Below, one piece after another: positions 8,505-16,384 of a DNA stretch of 64,000 nucleotides. Source of the stretch: Saprospiraceae bacterium (GTDB taxonomy: Bacteria > Bacteroidota > Bacteroidia > Chitinophagales > Saprospiraceae); contig JAHBTU010000004.1 of NCBI GenBank assembly GCA_019638455.1, positions 496,001-560,000 of the forward strand, read 5' to 3'. Both the position numbers and the translations under genes were made by a program. Below the pieces are notes generated by a model, which was not told where the DNA came from, did not search any database, and saw only the letters and a list, made by a program, of their open reading frames with translations. Within the stretch, counting starts at the first letter, position 1; the number at the start of each line of letters is the position of its first letter.

Positions 8505-9287
8505 TTAGCGTGCATTGCAAATGCTCGCAAATTCATTTGCTTTTGTCGTGTTGCCCGCCCCCTGATATGCTTTTGCAAGGAGGCAGGGCGTGTTGGGGTT
8601 GTTTTTATCGAGCGACCATGCTTTCTCCAAACGTTGGATGGCACGGTCCCATTGACCTGTTTTGATAGCCAGACGCCCCAATGCGTTGAACACTGTTGGG
8701 TCGTCGGGATGTTTTTCCTCCAATTCGCGCAACATCATCACGGCTTGCATAGGGTTGTTGGGCGGTGGGTTTTCGGCGTACACCAAAGCCAGATTGACTC
8801 GATGCTCGGCCTTTGAAGGATTCAGCGAGGCGGCGCTCTCGAACGCTTTGACAGCATGGGCAGCGCAATAGTCGCGTACGATGGGATCTTGGGTGCTTAC
8901 AAGCCCATTGTAGAAGGTAGCCCCTGCTACCGACCACGACGAATCGGCGTTTTCAATCTCGGCCACTTGCTCGGCAAAGCCTCCCGCCACAGCGAACTGG
9001 CCCATTTCATGCCACAACCCGGAAAGCCGTTTCAAAGATGTGGCACGTTCGGCATCATTGCCAGCGTTGTGGAGCATTTGTTCTTGTTCTGCCATTTGCA
9101 CAGCTTGTGAAGCGGTGAGCGATGCTTTCGCGTTGGCCAACAGGGTCTCAAAGTCCGTGACCTCTGCTTGGATGGCCCGCGAACGCTCCGCTGTTTTCTG
9201 TTTGTCAGTCTTGGTGTCAAAACCAAAATACAAGACAAAAAACAACGCCGCTGCGCTTAAAACCGCCAAATACTGCGCTTTATTCAT
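8505..9287 (-). CDS. Tetratricopeptide repeat protein, membrane-anchored
   Basis: A 260-residue protein with one N-terminal hydrophobic segment (residues 5-22, YLAVLSAAALFFVLYFGF) and no clear cleavage site, followed by a coiled region and TPR repeats (residues about 150-255: AFESAASLNPSKAEHRVNLA, NALGRLAIKTGQWDRAIQRL, CLLAKAYQGAGNTTKANEFA). It is probably an inner-membrane protein with a periplasmic TPR domain that binds partner proteins. It sits between HU and RNase G/E, a common Bacteroidota gene order, although its function there is not known to me. Confidence 0.8.
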   Translation of the reverse strand: MNKAQYLAVLSAAALFFVLYFGFDTKTDKQKTAERSRAIQAEVTDFETLLANAKASLTASQAVQMAEQEQMLHNAGNDAERATSLKRLSGLWHEMGQFAVAGGFAEQVAEIENADSSWSVAGATFYNGLVSTQDPIVRDYCAAHAVKAFESAASLNPSKAEHRVNLALVYAENPPPNNPMQAVMMLRELEEKHPDDPTVFNALGRLAIKTGQWDRAIQRLEKAWSLDKNNPNTPCLLAKAYQGAGNTTKANEFASICNAR

Positions 9288-9381
9288 CGGGAGTGTAGAA
9301 GAATTTTCTGGTTTGAGGGTTTCTGGTTGCGGGTTGAAACAAGCCAGAAACCCTCAGGCCAGAAACCTCCAAACCTATTTT

Positions 9382-9681
9382 TTAGTCTTTTGGAAGCGAG
9401 TGTACTTTCTTTTTCACCTGCTCGGTAAACACTTTCGCTGGCTTGAAAGAAGGGATGTAGTGTTCGGGGATCTCGATGGATTTGCCTTTTTTGATGTGGC
9501 GGCCAACTTTTTTGGCGCGTTTCTTAATAACGAAGCTGCCAAAACCGCGAATGTAAACGTTCTCGCCATTCGTCATAGTGGACTTGATTTCCTTGAAAAG
9601 TTCCTCGAGGGTGACGAGGACATCCACTTTGGCAACGCCGGTTTTCTCGGAAATAGCGTTAACAAGGTCAGCCTTTCTCAT
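9382..9681 (-). CDS. HU/IHF family DNA-binding protein
   Basis: A 99-residue histone-like protein that bends and compacts DNA as a dimer. The typical start MRKADLVNAISEKTGV and the beta-arm region (VYIRGFGSFVIKKRA) are present; the C-terminal tail (VKKKVHSLPKD) is slightly longer and basic. Length is normal for the family. Transcription starts from the 391-base divergent gap shared with yicC. Confidence 0.95.
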   Translation of the reverse strand: MRKADLVNAISEKTGVAKVDVLVTLEELFKEIKSTMTNGENVYIRGFGSFVIKKRAKKVGRHIKKGKSIEIPEHYIPSFKPAKVFTEQVKKKVHSLPKD

Positions 9682-9921
9682 GTTTTATTTCGTTGATTTT
9701 GAATGAATTATGAACGAAAAATGGGCATTTCAAAAAAAGAGACGCAAAGTTCGCATTATTTTCTACCCCCACAAACTTTTCCCCTAAATTTTACGACCTA
9801 TATCGCCTTGAAGAACAGATAAGAGCATCTGAACGCAGAAAAAACGGCTTTTTGGGTTTCACGGCGCAAACTCGCTCTTATTCAGCACTTTACAAACATT
9901 TTTTTCAAAAAAAATCAGGCG

Positions 9922-9953
9922 TTGCTCATGCAGGCTCCTTTTTCCTACATTTG
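9922..9953 (+). promoter_or_regulatory. Bacteroidota promoter upstream of yicC
   Basis: TTG at 9922-9924, a 21-base spacer and TACATTTG at 9946-9953 match the sigma-ABfr consensus closely. The predicted start is about 110 bases before the yicC ATG, leaving a long leader. The rest of 9682-10072 shows no gene. Confidence 0.6.
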
Positions 9954-10072
9954 CCCCAATCTTATTTGCTCTTGGTGGTTAGCCATTGACCGCTGGCCGA
10001 GATTCCCGAACGTGCGGCCAACGACAAAATGCCAATAACCATTTGATTCACACACCCTACAGTATATTACAT

Positions 10073-10948
10073 ATGCTTCTTTCCATGACTGGCTACGGCC
10101 GCGCTTCCGGTAGTTTCGGTGACAAAAACATTTCGGTCGAGGTGCGGGCTTTGAACTCCAAAATGACCGACCTGAAAATTCGTTTGCCCGGAGACTTCAA
10201 AGAAAAAGAGTTGGAGTTGCGCAAGTTGGTGACAGACCATGCCGAACGCGGTAAGATTGATGTCCTTATTGATGTGCAAAATGCCGATGGCGCCGCGATG
10301 GTAAGCCTCAACGAGGCGCTGTTCCGAGGGTATCACCGCGAACTGAGCCGTATTGCGGGCGAGTTGGGCATAGGGCAGACGGATATGTTGCAGGCGATTT
10401 TGCGCATTCCCAATGTAGTGGCGGCTACTGCTGGAGAAGCCGACGAGGAAGAGTGGTCAGCGGTGTGTCAGGTGGTGACGAAGGCGTTGGACAATTTCAA
10501 AAAATTCCGCCTTCACGAGGGCAAGGCATTGGAGGCTGACCTCCGGCTGCGCGTGGCTAATATATTGAGTTTGCTGGCCGAAATATCGCCTTTTGAAAGG
10601 GAGCGATTCGAGCGGATGCGCGAACGCATTCGCAACAACATGGAGGAGACGCTCGGCAAGGAGAGCCTTGATGCCAACCGCTTTGAACAAGAAATCCTTT
10701 ATTATCTGGAAAAAATGGACATCACGGAGGAAAAGGTGCGGCTCGAACAGCACTGCAATTATTTCCTTGAGCAGATGGAGCATCCCAAGCAGTCGGTAGG
10801 GCGCTCGTTGGGCTTTATTTCGCAGGAAATGGGCCGCGAAATCAACACGCTCGGCGCCAAGGCTTACGACGCGGAAATTCAAAAATTTGTCGTGCAGATG
10901 AAAGATGAATTGGAAAAAATAAAAGAGCAGTTGGCGAATGTGCTGTGA
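10073..10948 (+). CDS. yicC: YicC/YloC family endoribonuclease
   Basis: A 291-residue protein with the family's invariant start MLLSMTGYGRA, which fixes translation at 10073 although the frame is open from 9986. The N-terminal YicC-like domain (EVRALNSKMTDLKIRLPGDF) is followed by the C-terminal DUF1732 domain (RFEQEILYYLEKMDITEEKVRLEQH in the family's NRFEQEIxxxxxKxDIxEE pattern). Members are metal-dependent endoribonucleases implicated in small-RNA turnover and stress response. Length and motifs are complete. In many genomes gmk follows yicC; here an unknown secreted protein does. Confidence 0.93.
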   Translation: MLLSMTGYGRASGSFGDKNISVEVRALNSKMTDLKIRLPGDFKEKELELRKLVTDHAERGKIDVLIDVQNADGAAMVSLNEALFRGYHRELSRIAGELGIGQTDMLQAILRIPNVVAATAGEADEEEWSAVCQVVTKALDNFKKFRLHEGKALEADLRLRVANILSLLAEISPFERERFERMRERIRNNMEETLGKESLDANRFEQEILYYLEKMDITEEKVRLEQHCNYFLEQMEHPKQSVGRSLGFISQEMGREINTLGAKAYDAEIQKFVVQMKDELEKIKEQLANVL

Positions 10949-11050
10949 GCTCGCTGGGATGCCGAATTTTCAAAATGTTAAAGCGAAAATTATTGAAAAT
11001 AAGGAGCAAGGAGCCTGCGTCATACCCCCCGCACAACAAAAACTTCCGCG

Positions 11051-11977
11051 ATGGCCTTCCGCCTGCTCAGGCTAATCTTCCTTTCCTGCTTTTTGCCCAG
11101 CCTCGGCCTTTCCGGCGTGGGGGCACAACCCTCGACCGACCTCCGGCAGGACAAATATTTTTTCCAGAAAAAAAGAACGGAGTTTGATTCGTGGCTGCGC
11201 CAAAACCAGCTCGACCACATTTTCAAGACTGATAGCGTGGCTGTGACCGCCAAAAAAGTGACCTTGTTCTTACGCCCCACACACGACAGCAAGCTAGTGT
11301 GCGACTCCTTGCAATGCGCATGGACGAAACTGGAGCAGGGAAACAAAAAGGTGAACGGTCAGTTTTTCCACGAACGGTTGTTGCACAAATGGGCCTTCCT
11401 TACCGAAATCCACCCTGATCAAGCCGAAGTGGTGGTGCGCTGCCACGACCCTGCCCATTTTTTGGCCAAGATATACAGCCGAGAGGGCAAGGTGCCGGTG
11501 GAGCAACGCAGCATTCGCTCAGGGGTGGTGGCAGAGGTGAACACGCCCAATTCGCTACAAGGTGTCAACACGGGCGACAACAAACTGATTCTGCCCGGCA
11601 AAAAAGTGAAAGCGGTATGCCTTGCGGCCAGAACCTATCTGGCTGACTACTACAAGCCGAAAGGCACCCCCGTCCTATGGAAAGCAAAAGTGGACACCTC
11701 TTATACTGCCTACGACGAGTTCGTATTAGAGGTGACTCACCTGAATTACGAAATTTGCCCCGATGGCTTTTTTGAATACCACCGCATCTACGTCAAGGGC
11801 CTGCAAAAAGGCGACGATGTGGAGATTTCTTGGGAATTTCAGGGAAAATATGGCTCTGGCATCATTTTTCCTCCCCGTAAGAATGACTATAAGGACATGG
11901 ATTTGCGTTACAAGAACAACCTTGAGGAATACCAAAAGCGACTTTTTAAAAAATTAACGGATTACCTTCGCCAATGA
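11051..11977 (+). CDS. Secreted protein of unknown function
   Basis: A 308-residue protein with a signal peptide (MAFRLLRLIFLSCFLPSLGL, cleavage near VGAQ). The mature part has no motif I recognise. It is mixed alpha/beta, with LTEIHPDQAEVVVRCHDPAHF, a basic middle region and a Tyr/Asp-rich C-terminus. Its stop overlaps the start of the next gene as ATGA (11974-11977), which indicates translational coupling with the membrane protein that follows. The two probably act together at the envelope. Confidence 0.65.
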   Translation: MAFRLLRLIFLSCFLPSLGLSGVGAQPSTDLRQDKYFFQKKRTEFDSWLRQNQLDHIFKTDSVAVTAKKVTLFLRPTHDSKLVCDSLQCAWTKLEQGNKKVNGQFFHERLLHKWAFLTEIHPDQAEVVVRCHDPAHFLAKIYSREGKVPVEQRSIRSGVVAEVNTPNSLQGVNTGDNKLILPGKKVKAVCLAARTYLADYYKPKGTPVLWKAKVDTSYTAYDEFVLEVTHLNYEICPDGFFEYHRIYVKGLQKGDDVEISWEFQGKYGSGIIFPPRKNDYKDMDLRYKNNLEEYQKRLFKKLTDYLRQ

Positions 11978-12480
11978 CAACCAGCAGCACTCGGACCATG
12001 GCACAGCCAATGGCAAAAACGGAAACGACCACTCAGGCCTCTCAATCTACCCCTCTATCTCCGCGCACCCGAATCGCTCGGCAGATACTCTTCTATCATT
12101 TTCTGCTGATTGCTGTTTCCTGCGTCTTCTACATCCTGCGCGGATTCGATATTGAGGAATTTACCTCGCTCATGGGCATATTGGCTCCCGTGACGGCGCT
12201 CTACGGGGGCGCGGTGTTCCGTTTTATCGGGCGCAGCATCACCGAGCCTACTCAGGTGCCGCAAAATGGCGCACCCATCAGCAGTCTTGTCAAGTGGCTC
12301 GTGAACGGCCACTTTATCATTGTGCTGACGCTCATATCATTGAAGGCATTGGCACCCAACATCCTCAACTTTCAGGACATGACCATGTTTCTCACCTTCG
12401 TGGAGTCGGCGTTGGGCATCTATATGGGCAACATTATCTTGGCACTGTTTGAAGGGAAAGGAGAGAACGGGAGGGCGTGA
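11974..12480 (+). CDS. Small integral membrane protein, coupled to the upstream secreted protein
   Basis: A 168-residue protein. A Thr/Gln-rich N-terminal tail of about 35 residues precedes four hydrophobic segments (ILFYHFLLIAVSCVFYIL; LMGILAPVTALYGGAVF; GHFIIVLTLISLKAL; MFLTFVESALGIYMGNIILALF). No known family is evident. The ATG overlaps the stop of the upstream gene by four bases. A second Met at codon 9 or 13 could be the start if coupling is not used. Confidence 0.65.
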   Translation: MTTSSTRTMAQPMAKTETTTQASQSTPLSPRTRIARQILFYHFLLIAVSCVFYILRGFDIEEFTSLMGILAPVTALYGGAVFRFIGRSITEPTQVPQNGAPISSLVKWLVNGHFIIVLTLISLKALAPNILNFQDMTMFLTFVESALGIYMGNIILALFEGKGENGRA

Positions 12481-12521
12481 GAAGCTTCCGCTTTTTTTCG
12501 CGGCAAAAAAGCCAAGCGTTT

Positions 12522-12983
12522 TTAAAGATACTTTGTTGAGTTTTTTTCGGCTAAAATGTCTTTTAGCTCCTTTAGGTAAGCATATTGCTCCGGCATGACC
12601 CGCTTGAGTGCCTCTTTCACCGCAAAAAAAGCGCCTTTGTCCAAATCGGGGAGCAAGTTTCTGATATGTTGCTTGGCTTTTTCCTTGGCCACGCGGTAAT
12701 CCTCGTAAATCAATGCTCGGAGCGACGGTATTTCGTGCCAATCGGCTTCGATGGCAATCGCTTTTCTGGCCTCGCCGTTGGCGTTGGTGATGGGGTCCAG
12801 TTCAATACAATTGGCGACGCGCTCCGGTGTGTTTTCCCCGGCGGTCGGTGTTTTCCATTGATTTTCGGCATCCTGCTCGGTGGTAGGATTGACTAAAAAG
12901 ACTTCGAGTCCTTTTTCGCCGACGCGGTAGATGATGACATCTACTTGTTCGTTCGTTTGCATGGCCGGAGAATTTTTGCCCAT
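12522..12983 (-). CDS. Nudix-like protein (degenerate Nudix box)
   Basis: A 153-residue protein starting at 12983, where GGAAAGG precedes the ATG. The segment VDVIIYRVGEKGLEVFLVNP is the typical first strand pair of Nudix hydrolases, and ENQWKTPTAGE stands where WxxPkG.. is expected. The canonical GX5EX7REUXEEXGU box is not recognisable, so catalysis of NDP-X hydrolysis is doubtful. The C-terminal half (residues 90-150) is helical and acidic/basic. The Nudix relation is a fold-level inference. Confidence 0.5.
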   Translation of the reverse strand: MGKNSPAMQTNEQVDVIIYRVGEKGLEVFLVNPTTEQDAENQWKTPTAGENTPERVANCIELDPITNANGEARKAIAIEADWHEIPSLRALIYEDYRVAKEKAKQHIRNLLPDLDKGAFFAVKEALKRVMPEQYAYLKELKDILAEKNSTKYL

Positions 12984-13108
12984 GGATATTCGCCTTTCCA
13001 AACAGCGGTTGGGTGCAAATGTTTGCGTTGAGTGTTCTGTTTTTTGTCGGATTCGGAGGCAAAGGACGCAAAAATCTTTTGCAGTGCCATTCAGAAAGTT
13101 GTGGAGGG

Positions 13109-13645
13109 TCAAATTCGTATGGTCTTCACCTTTGGGTCGGGCTTAGCTTCCTCGTTTTTGGGCACGCCCTGTTTCTTCCTCGATTTGTCCGTCTCCTCCT
13201 GTTGACGCAGGCGCTCTTCGGGGAGCAAATCGTCGTCGCCGGGCAAAACGGCGCCATCGTCGGTGGGAAAATCATGGATGCCGTAGTCTGGCTTTTCGGG
13301 CAGTTTGCCGAAGTTGAAAAACTGGTCGAAAAAGCGCCCAAAGCCCAAAAAGTCATCTTGCTGAGTGCTGTCTTTGTCAAAAGGGGAAAATTGGAAAAAT
13401 TGTCTTGAGAAATTGCCGCCCTCGAAGGTGGTATCCCAGCGAAACTGGAAGGTCGTGTCCCAACGCGGCACAGCGAAGTCGAAGTTGTTGAGCGGATTGT
13501 TGCGCAACTGTTCCATCATTTGACGCTGCATTTCACGCATTTGGCGCTGCAAATCTTCGAAGGTAGGGAAATCCTGTGCAGAGGTTTGTCCGGCAAATGC
13601 GGTCAGAAAAAGTGCCGACAACATGAATGATTTGAGTGTTTGCAT
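13109..13645 (-). CDS. Secreted Gln/Phe/Asp-rich protein of unknown function
   Basis: A 178-residue protein with a signal peptide (MQTLKSFMLSALFLTAFAGQ, cleavage near SAQD). A Gln/Met/Arg coiled-coil stretch (LQRQMREMQRQMMEQLR) is followed by two similar WDTTF units and an acidic, basic-tailed C-terminus. No family is recognised. It lies upstream of the Nudix-like gene on the same strand and 133 bases downstream of the anti-sigma-like gene, so it could be a distal member of the sigma operon, but this is weak. Confidence 0.6.
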   Translation of the reverse strand: MQTLKSFMLSALFLTAFAGQTSAQDFPTFEDLQRQMREMQRQMMEQLRNNPLNNFDFAVPRWDTTFQFRWDTTFEGGNFSRQFFQFSPFDKDSTQQDDFLGFGRFFDQFFNFGKLPEKPDYGIHDFPTDDGAVLPGDDDLLPEERLRQQEETDKSRKKQGVPKNEEAKPDPKVKTIRI

Positions 13646-13778
13646 GGCGCTGTATTTTTTTGATGAATGGAGGTGTTTGTCGAGGCTGCAAAGTTAAAAC
13701 GCGCCGATTTTGCCAAAAACGAGCACTCAAAGTTTAACACGTTTTTTAAAGATAGCCTTTTTTCTGAAACAGAGGTTT

Positions 13779-14525
13779 TCAAATTTTCCTAAGCAGGGCC
13801 TGTGCCTCGGCATGATGCGGCGCTCCTGCGGGAATCTGGCGCAGGACGGCCTTGCACGCCTCTGGCTTTTTATTGCGAAGGTGGGCAAGTGCCAGATACC
13901 ACCGTGCTTCGCCCGACCATGCGGTCTCTGGCGACACAAGGCTTGACAAGGTGTTTTCTGCCTCGTCGAGTTGGCCCAGTTCGAGCTGACACAAGGCCAT
14001 AAAAAATCGCGCTTCCAAATCGTCGGGCTTGGTCTGCAAGTGCGTGCTCAAGGTGGCCTGTGCTGCGGCGAAGTCTTTGTTGTTGAACGCTTGTGCGGCA
14101 TCGGTCAGCGAAGGGGCGGGGGTATCGGCACCGCTTTTTAGGGCAAAAGATGCTTCGGGAAACAAGCGGTAGCGTTGGTAGAGCGTATCCGTGCTGGGTG
14201 GCCAAGCCAACCATACAAGCAGCACTGCCGCTGCCGCTGCAGCCGCCATCCACCAGCGCCCCAACGAGACGCTGCGGGCGGAGCGGCCTGTCTGCGATTT
14301 GCCGGTAAAATGTTGTTTCCCCACATCTTGCAGGGTCTGGCGGAGAGCAGTCTCGGCACTTGCTCGCGCCCATTGCTGGGCGAGTCGCTCGCGGGCCTCC
14401 TTCGTGGCGGCCAGCGCGGCAGCAAGTGCCGGGTCGCTTTGGACATCAGCTTCAAACTCGACGCGCTCGGCATCGGAAAGCACGTTGTCCAGATAATCTT
14501 CAATGCGGGGATAAATGTCTTCCAT
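13779..14525 (-). CDS. Anti-sigma-factor-like transmembrane protein with periplasmic TPR domain
   Basis: A 248-residue protein. Residues 1-70 resemble the cytoplasmic part of anti-sigma factors of this phylum (IEDYLDNVLSDAERVEFEADVQSDPALA pattern: start EDYLD, later ERxxFE). A single transmembrane segment follows at residues 91-109 (WWMAAAAAAAVLLVWLAWP), then a periplasmic domain with TPR repeats (residues 130-245, AFNNKDFAAAQATLSTHLQ, ARFFMALCQLELGQLDEAEN). No HxxxCxxC zinc motif is present. The gene starts 48 bases after the stop of the sigma factor gene on the same strand, the classic sigma/anti-sigma arrangement. It probably holds the sigma factor at the membrane until a periplasmic signal reaches the TPR domain. 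Confidence 0.75.
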   Translation of the reverse strand: MEDIYPRIEDYLDNVLSDAERVEFEADVQSDPALAAALAATKEARERLAQQWARASAETALRQTLQDVGKQHFTGKSQTGRSARSVSLGRWWMAAAAAAAVLLVWLAWPPSTDTLYQRYRLFPEASFALKSGADTPAPSLTDAAQAFNNKDFAAAQATLSTHLQTKPDDLEARFFMALCQLELGQLDEAENTLSSLVSPETAWSGEARWYLALAHLRNKKPEACKAVLRQIPAGAPHHAEAQALLRKI

Positions 14526-14573
14526 GTGCGATAATGGTTCGTGGTATTAAAAAAGAGTGCTTGGACACAATGT

Positions 14574-15158
14574 TCACAAGTGCTTGACGAGCGCGAACTC
14601 GGGCGATGCCTGAATCCAGCCCATCAATTGGCTCACGCATTCGTGTTTCTTTTTTCGAGCATAGCCATAACTCACTCCCAATTGCGCACTCACCTCCTCC
14701 ATCGAAATGCCCGACCATGCCAATTGGAGCAGTTGGCGGCAGCCCGCAGCCAGTTTTTCAAAAAAAAGGCGAAACAACCGGTCTCGCTCTTCCTCGCGCA
14801 GCGTGGTGTCGGCCAAGGCATCGGCGTGTTCCGTGTCATTAAATCCACTCGACTCGACGATTGTTACCGCAGCCCGCTGGCGGCGCTTGAGTTCGTTGAA
14901 CCATTTGCCCCGGCAAACGAGGTACAGATATGCCTCGAAAGGGCAGGTGAGCGCGAAGCCCGGACGCTGTGCTTGCCGCGTGATGGCGATGAGCGCGTCT
15001 TGAAACACGTCGCGGGCATCGTCGGGAGAGCCGTTGTTGGCGCACACGAAGCGTTCGATGCGCGTGGCAAAACGGTTGTAGATGTCTGTGATGCCGCGAT
15101 GGTTGTTGTTGAGCAGAGCATGGATGTAGTGTGAGTCTGGATGCAGGGGAACGCTCAT
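14574..15158 (-). CDS. ECF-type sigma-70 family RNA polymerase sigma factor
   Basis: A 194-residue sigma factor with region 2 (residues about 20-95: IYNRFATRIERFVCANNGSP, DVFQDALIAI, FEAYLYLVCRGKWFNELKRR) and region 4 (residues 125-185, with the helix-turn-helix ISMEEVSAQLGVSYGYARKK); there is no region 3, as in ECF factors. It directs RNA polymerase to a small regulon. It diverges from the cysteine-rich protein gene at 15377 and precedes the anti-sigma-like gene. A shared motif upstream of 15377 and 18632 is a candidate for its own target promoter. Confidence 0.9.
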   Translation of the reverse strand: MSVPLHPDSHYIHALLNNNHRGITDIYNRFATRIERFVCANNGSPDDARDVFQDALIAITRQAQRPGFALTCPFEAYLYLVCRGKWFNELKRRQRAAVTIVESSGFNDTEHADALADTTLREEERDRLFRLFFEKLAAGCRQLLQLAWSGISMEEVSAQLGVSYGYARKKKHECVSQLMGWIQASPEFALVKHL

Positions 15159-15183
15159 GTGAAAAGGTCAGGATTGATGTGCG

Positions 15184-15191
15184 TCAAAGGT
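15184..15191 (-). promoter_or_regulatory. Bacteroidota -7 element for the sigma factor gene
   Basis: On the minus strand this reads TACCTTTG, a perfect TAnnTTTG box 25 bases before the sigma ATG. It suggests that the sigma/anti-sigma operon is transcribed by the housekeeping sigma factor. The -33 box is not obvious. Confidence 0.5.
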
Positions 15192-15233
15192 AGCGGGGGT
15201 GGGGAAAAATTTTTTTGAAAAAAGTGGGGTGGA

Positions 15234-15265
15234 GGGGGGTAACAGTGCTATGACGACGTGGATGT
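15234..15265 (+). promoter_or_regulatory. Candidate ECF promoter, copy 1 (GGGGGGTAACA, 13 bases, GTGGATGT)
   Basis: GGGGGGTAACA at 15234-15244, 13 unrelated bases, then GTGGATGT at 15258-15265. The same two blocks with the same spacing occur at 18551-18582 before another gene of this cluster, while the 13-base spacers differ. The AAC in the first block is typical of ECF -35 elements. It lies 111 bases before the ATG at 15377. Confidence 0.6.
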
Positions 15266-15376
15266 GGTGATGAAAAGCGCTTTTTCGCAGGCCAAAGCCG
15301 AAAAGCCTGACTGCTTCGGAAAAGTTCGAAGCGGTAAACAGAGTAGGCTGCATTTCAACCACCTTAGTTTCAAATC

Positions 15377-16186
15377 ATGGAAAAGAAAAAATCAATTGAA
15401 TCAACCAAGGCTCCGACAGATGTTGAGGAAGATGTTACCTCTACGCTCATTGAGGCTCAAAATCAAGAAATTGCCGACCTTAAGGATTTGGCGCGCACTT
15501 TATTGGCTTCCGCACAAATGATGCACGAGCAGCAGACTCGTCAATCTTCATTGCGAGAAGCAATAGAAGATGTGAAGGCGGATGTCAAAGCGGCGGCAAG
15601 AGCGATGTTGACACCTGCCGCGAAGGTCGTGAACACCAATACCAACGAGCGCGATTGTTGCGGCGACCAGCCTTGCGGATGTGTGAGCAAAGAATGTTGT
15701 TGTTTTGAAATCGTCTTGGCCAAAGTGCGGGCGGCCAAGCCCCAAATTGAACCACCTGATATGGGAGACATTCCAATGCCGCCCACGATAAATGCATTGG
15801 AGGTTCAGTTGTATGTGACCGCAGGCGACCCCGAAGCAGGCTTTGTGTTTCCCGGTTTGGCAAGCACGCTGGATTTGCGGGCAAACGGATTCCCCGGAGG
15901 CCCTGGCCCTTGGGTAGGGATAGAACGGGTGATTAACCGCGTCTTTGTCAAAAAAGGAACCGCCCTGACGACTCAGGTCAATGTGCAGGTGAGGGAACAC
16001 GATGAAGGTGTCGAGCGACCAGCTGCCTTTAAGGATGAGATTGGTGAAGCCAGTGGAACAATCACGCTGGATTGCTGCATGGCAAAAATCTATCCTCCTA
16101 CCCCCATTGATGTTTACCTTGACCATGGCGGTGAAGGTGGCGGTATGGTCCAACTTGCTTTTTACGCACGACGCGTGTGCTGCTAA
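15377..16186 (+). CDS. Cysteine-rich protein of unknown function in the sigma/CHAT cluster
   Basis: A 269-residue protein without a signal peptide. Residues 15-85 are a charged helical, coiled-coil-like region (IEAQNQEIADLKDLARTLLA). A dense cysteine knot follows, with Cys at 94, 95, 100, 102, 107, 108 and 109 (RDCCGDQPCGCVSKECCCFE). Residues 135-269 look like a single beta-sandwich domain (LEVQLYVTAGDPEAGF; VNVQVREHDEG; VQLAFYARRVCC) with two further CC pairs at 233-234 and 268-269. The clustered cysteines could bind metal. I do not recognise a named family. It is the first gene divergent from the sigma factor, carries the candidate ECF promoter and is closed by a strong terminator. Confidence 0.75.
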   Translation: MEKKKSIESTKAPTDVEEDVTSTLIEAQNQEIADLKDLARTLLASAQMMHEQQTRQSSLREAIEDVKADVKAAARAMLTPAAKVVNTNTNERDCCGDQPCGCVSKECCCFEIVLAKVRAAKPQIEPPDMGDIPMPPTINALEVQLYVTAGDPEAGFVFPGLASTLDLRANGFPGGPGPWVGIERVINRVFVKKGTALTTQVNVQVREHDEGVERPAAFKDEIGEASGTITLDCCMAKIYPPTPIDVYLDHGGEGGGMVQLAFYARRVCC

Positions 16187-16208
16187 ATCAATTTTTGTCT
16201 CCAATTTT

Positions 16209-16248
16209 GCCGGGCTGCCCATATCCTTGCAGCCCGGCCTCTTTTTTT
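16209..16248 (+). terminator. Intrinsic terminator after the cysteine-rich protein gene
   Basis: GCCGGGCTGC (16209-16218) pairs with GCAGCCCGGC (16229-16238) and is followed by CTC and seven or more T. A textbook hairpin and U-tract 22 bases after the stop codon. Confidence 0.88.
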
Positions 16249-16384
16249 CTCCTTTCCCAATCGCTTCCCGGAACACGCCACCACTCGCAGCAGACGAATC
16301 GCGTCGCCCAGACCCACGAATCCGCTGGCCGCCCTCCGACGGCTGTTCGAACCAACTTTTTCAACATTCAAATTCAGAAAACGC

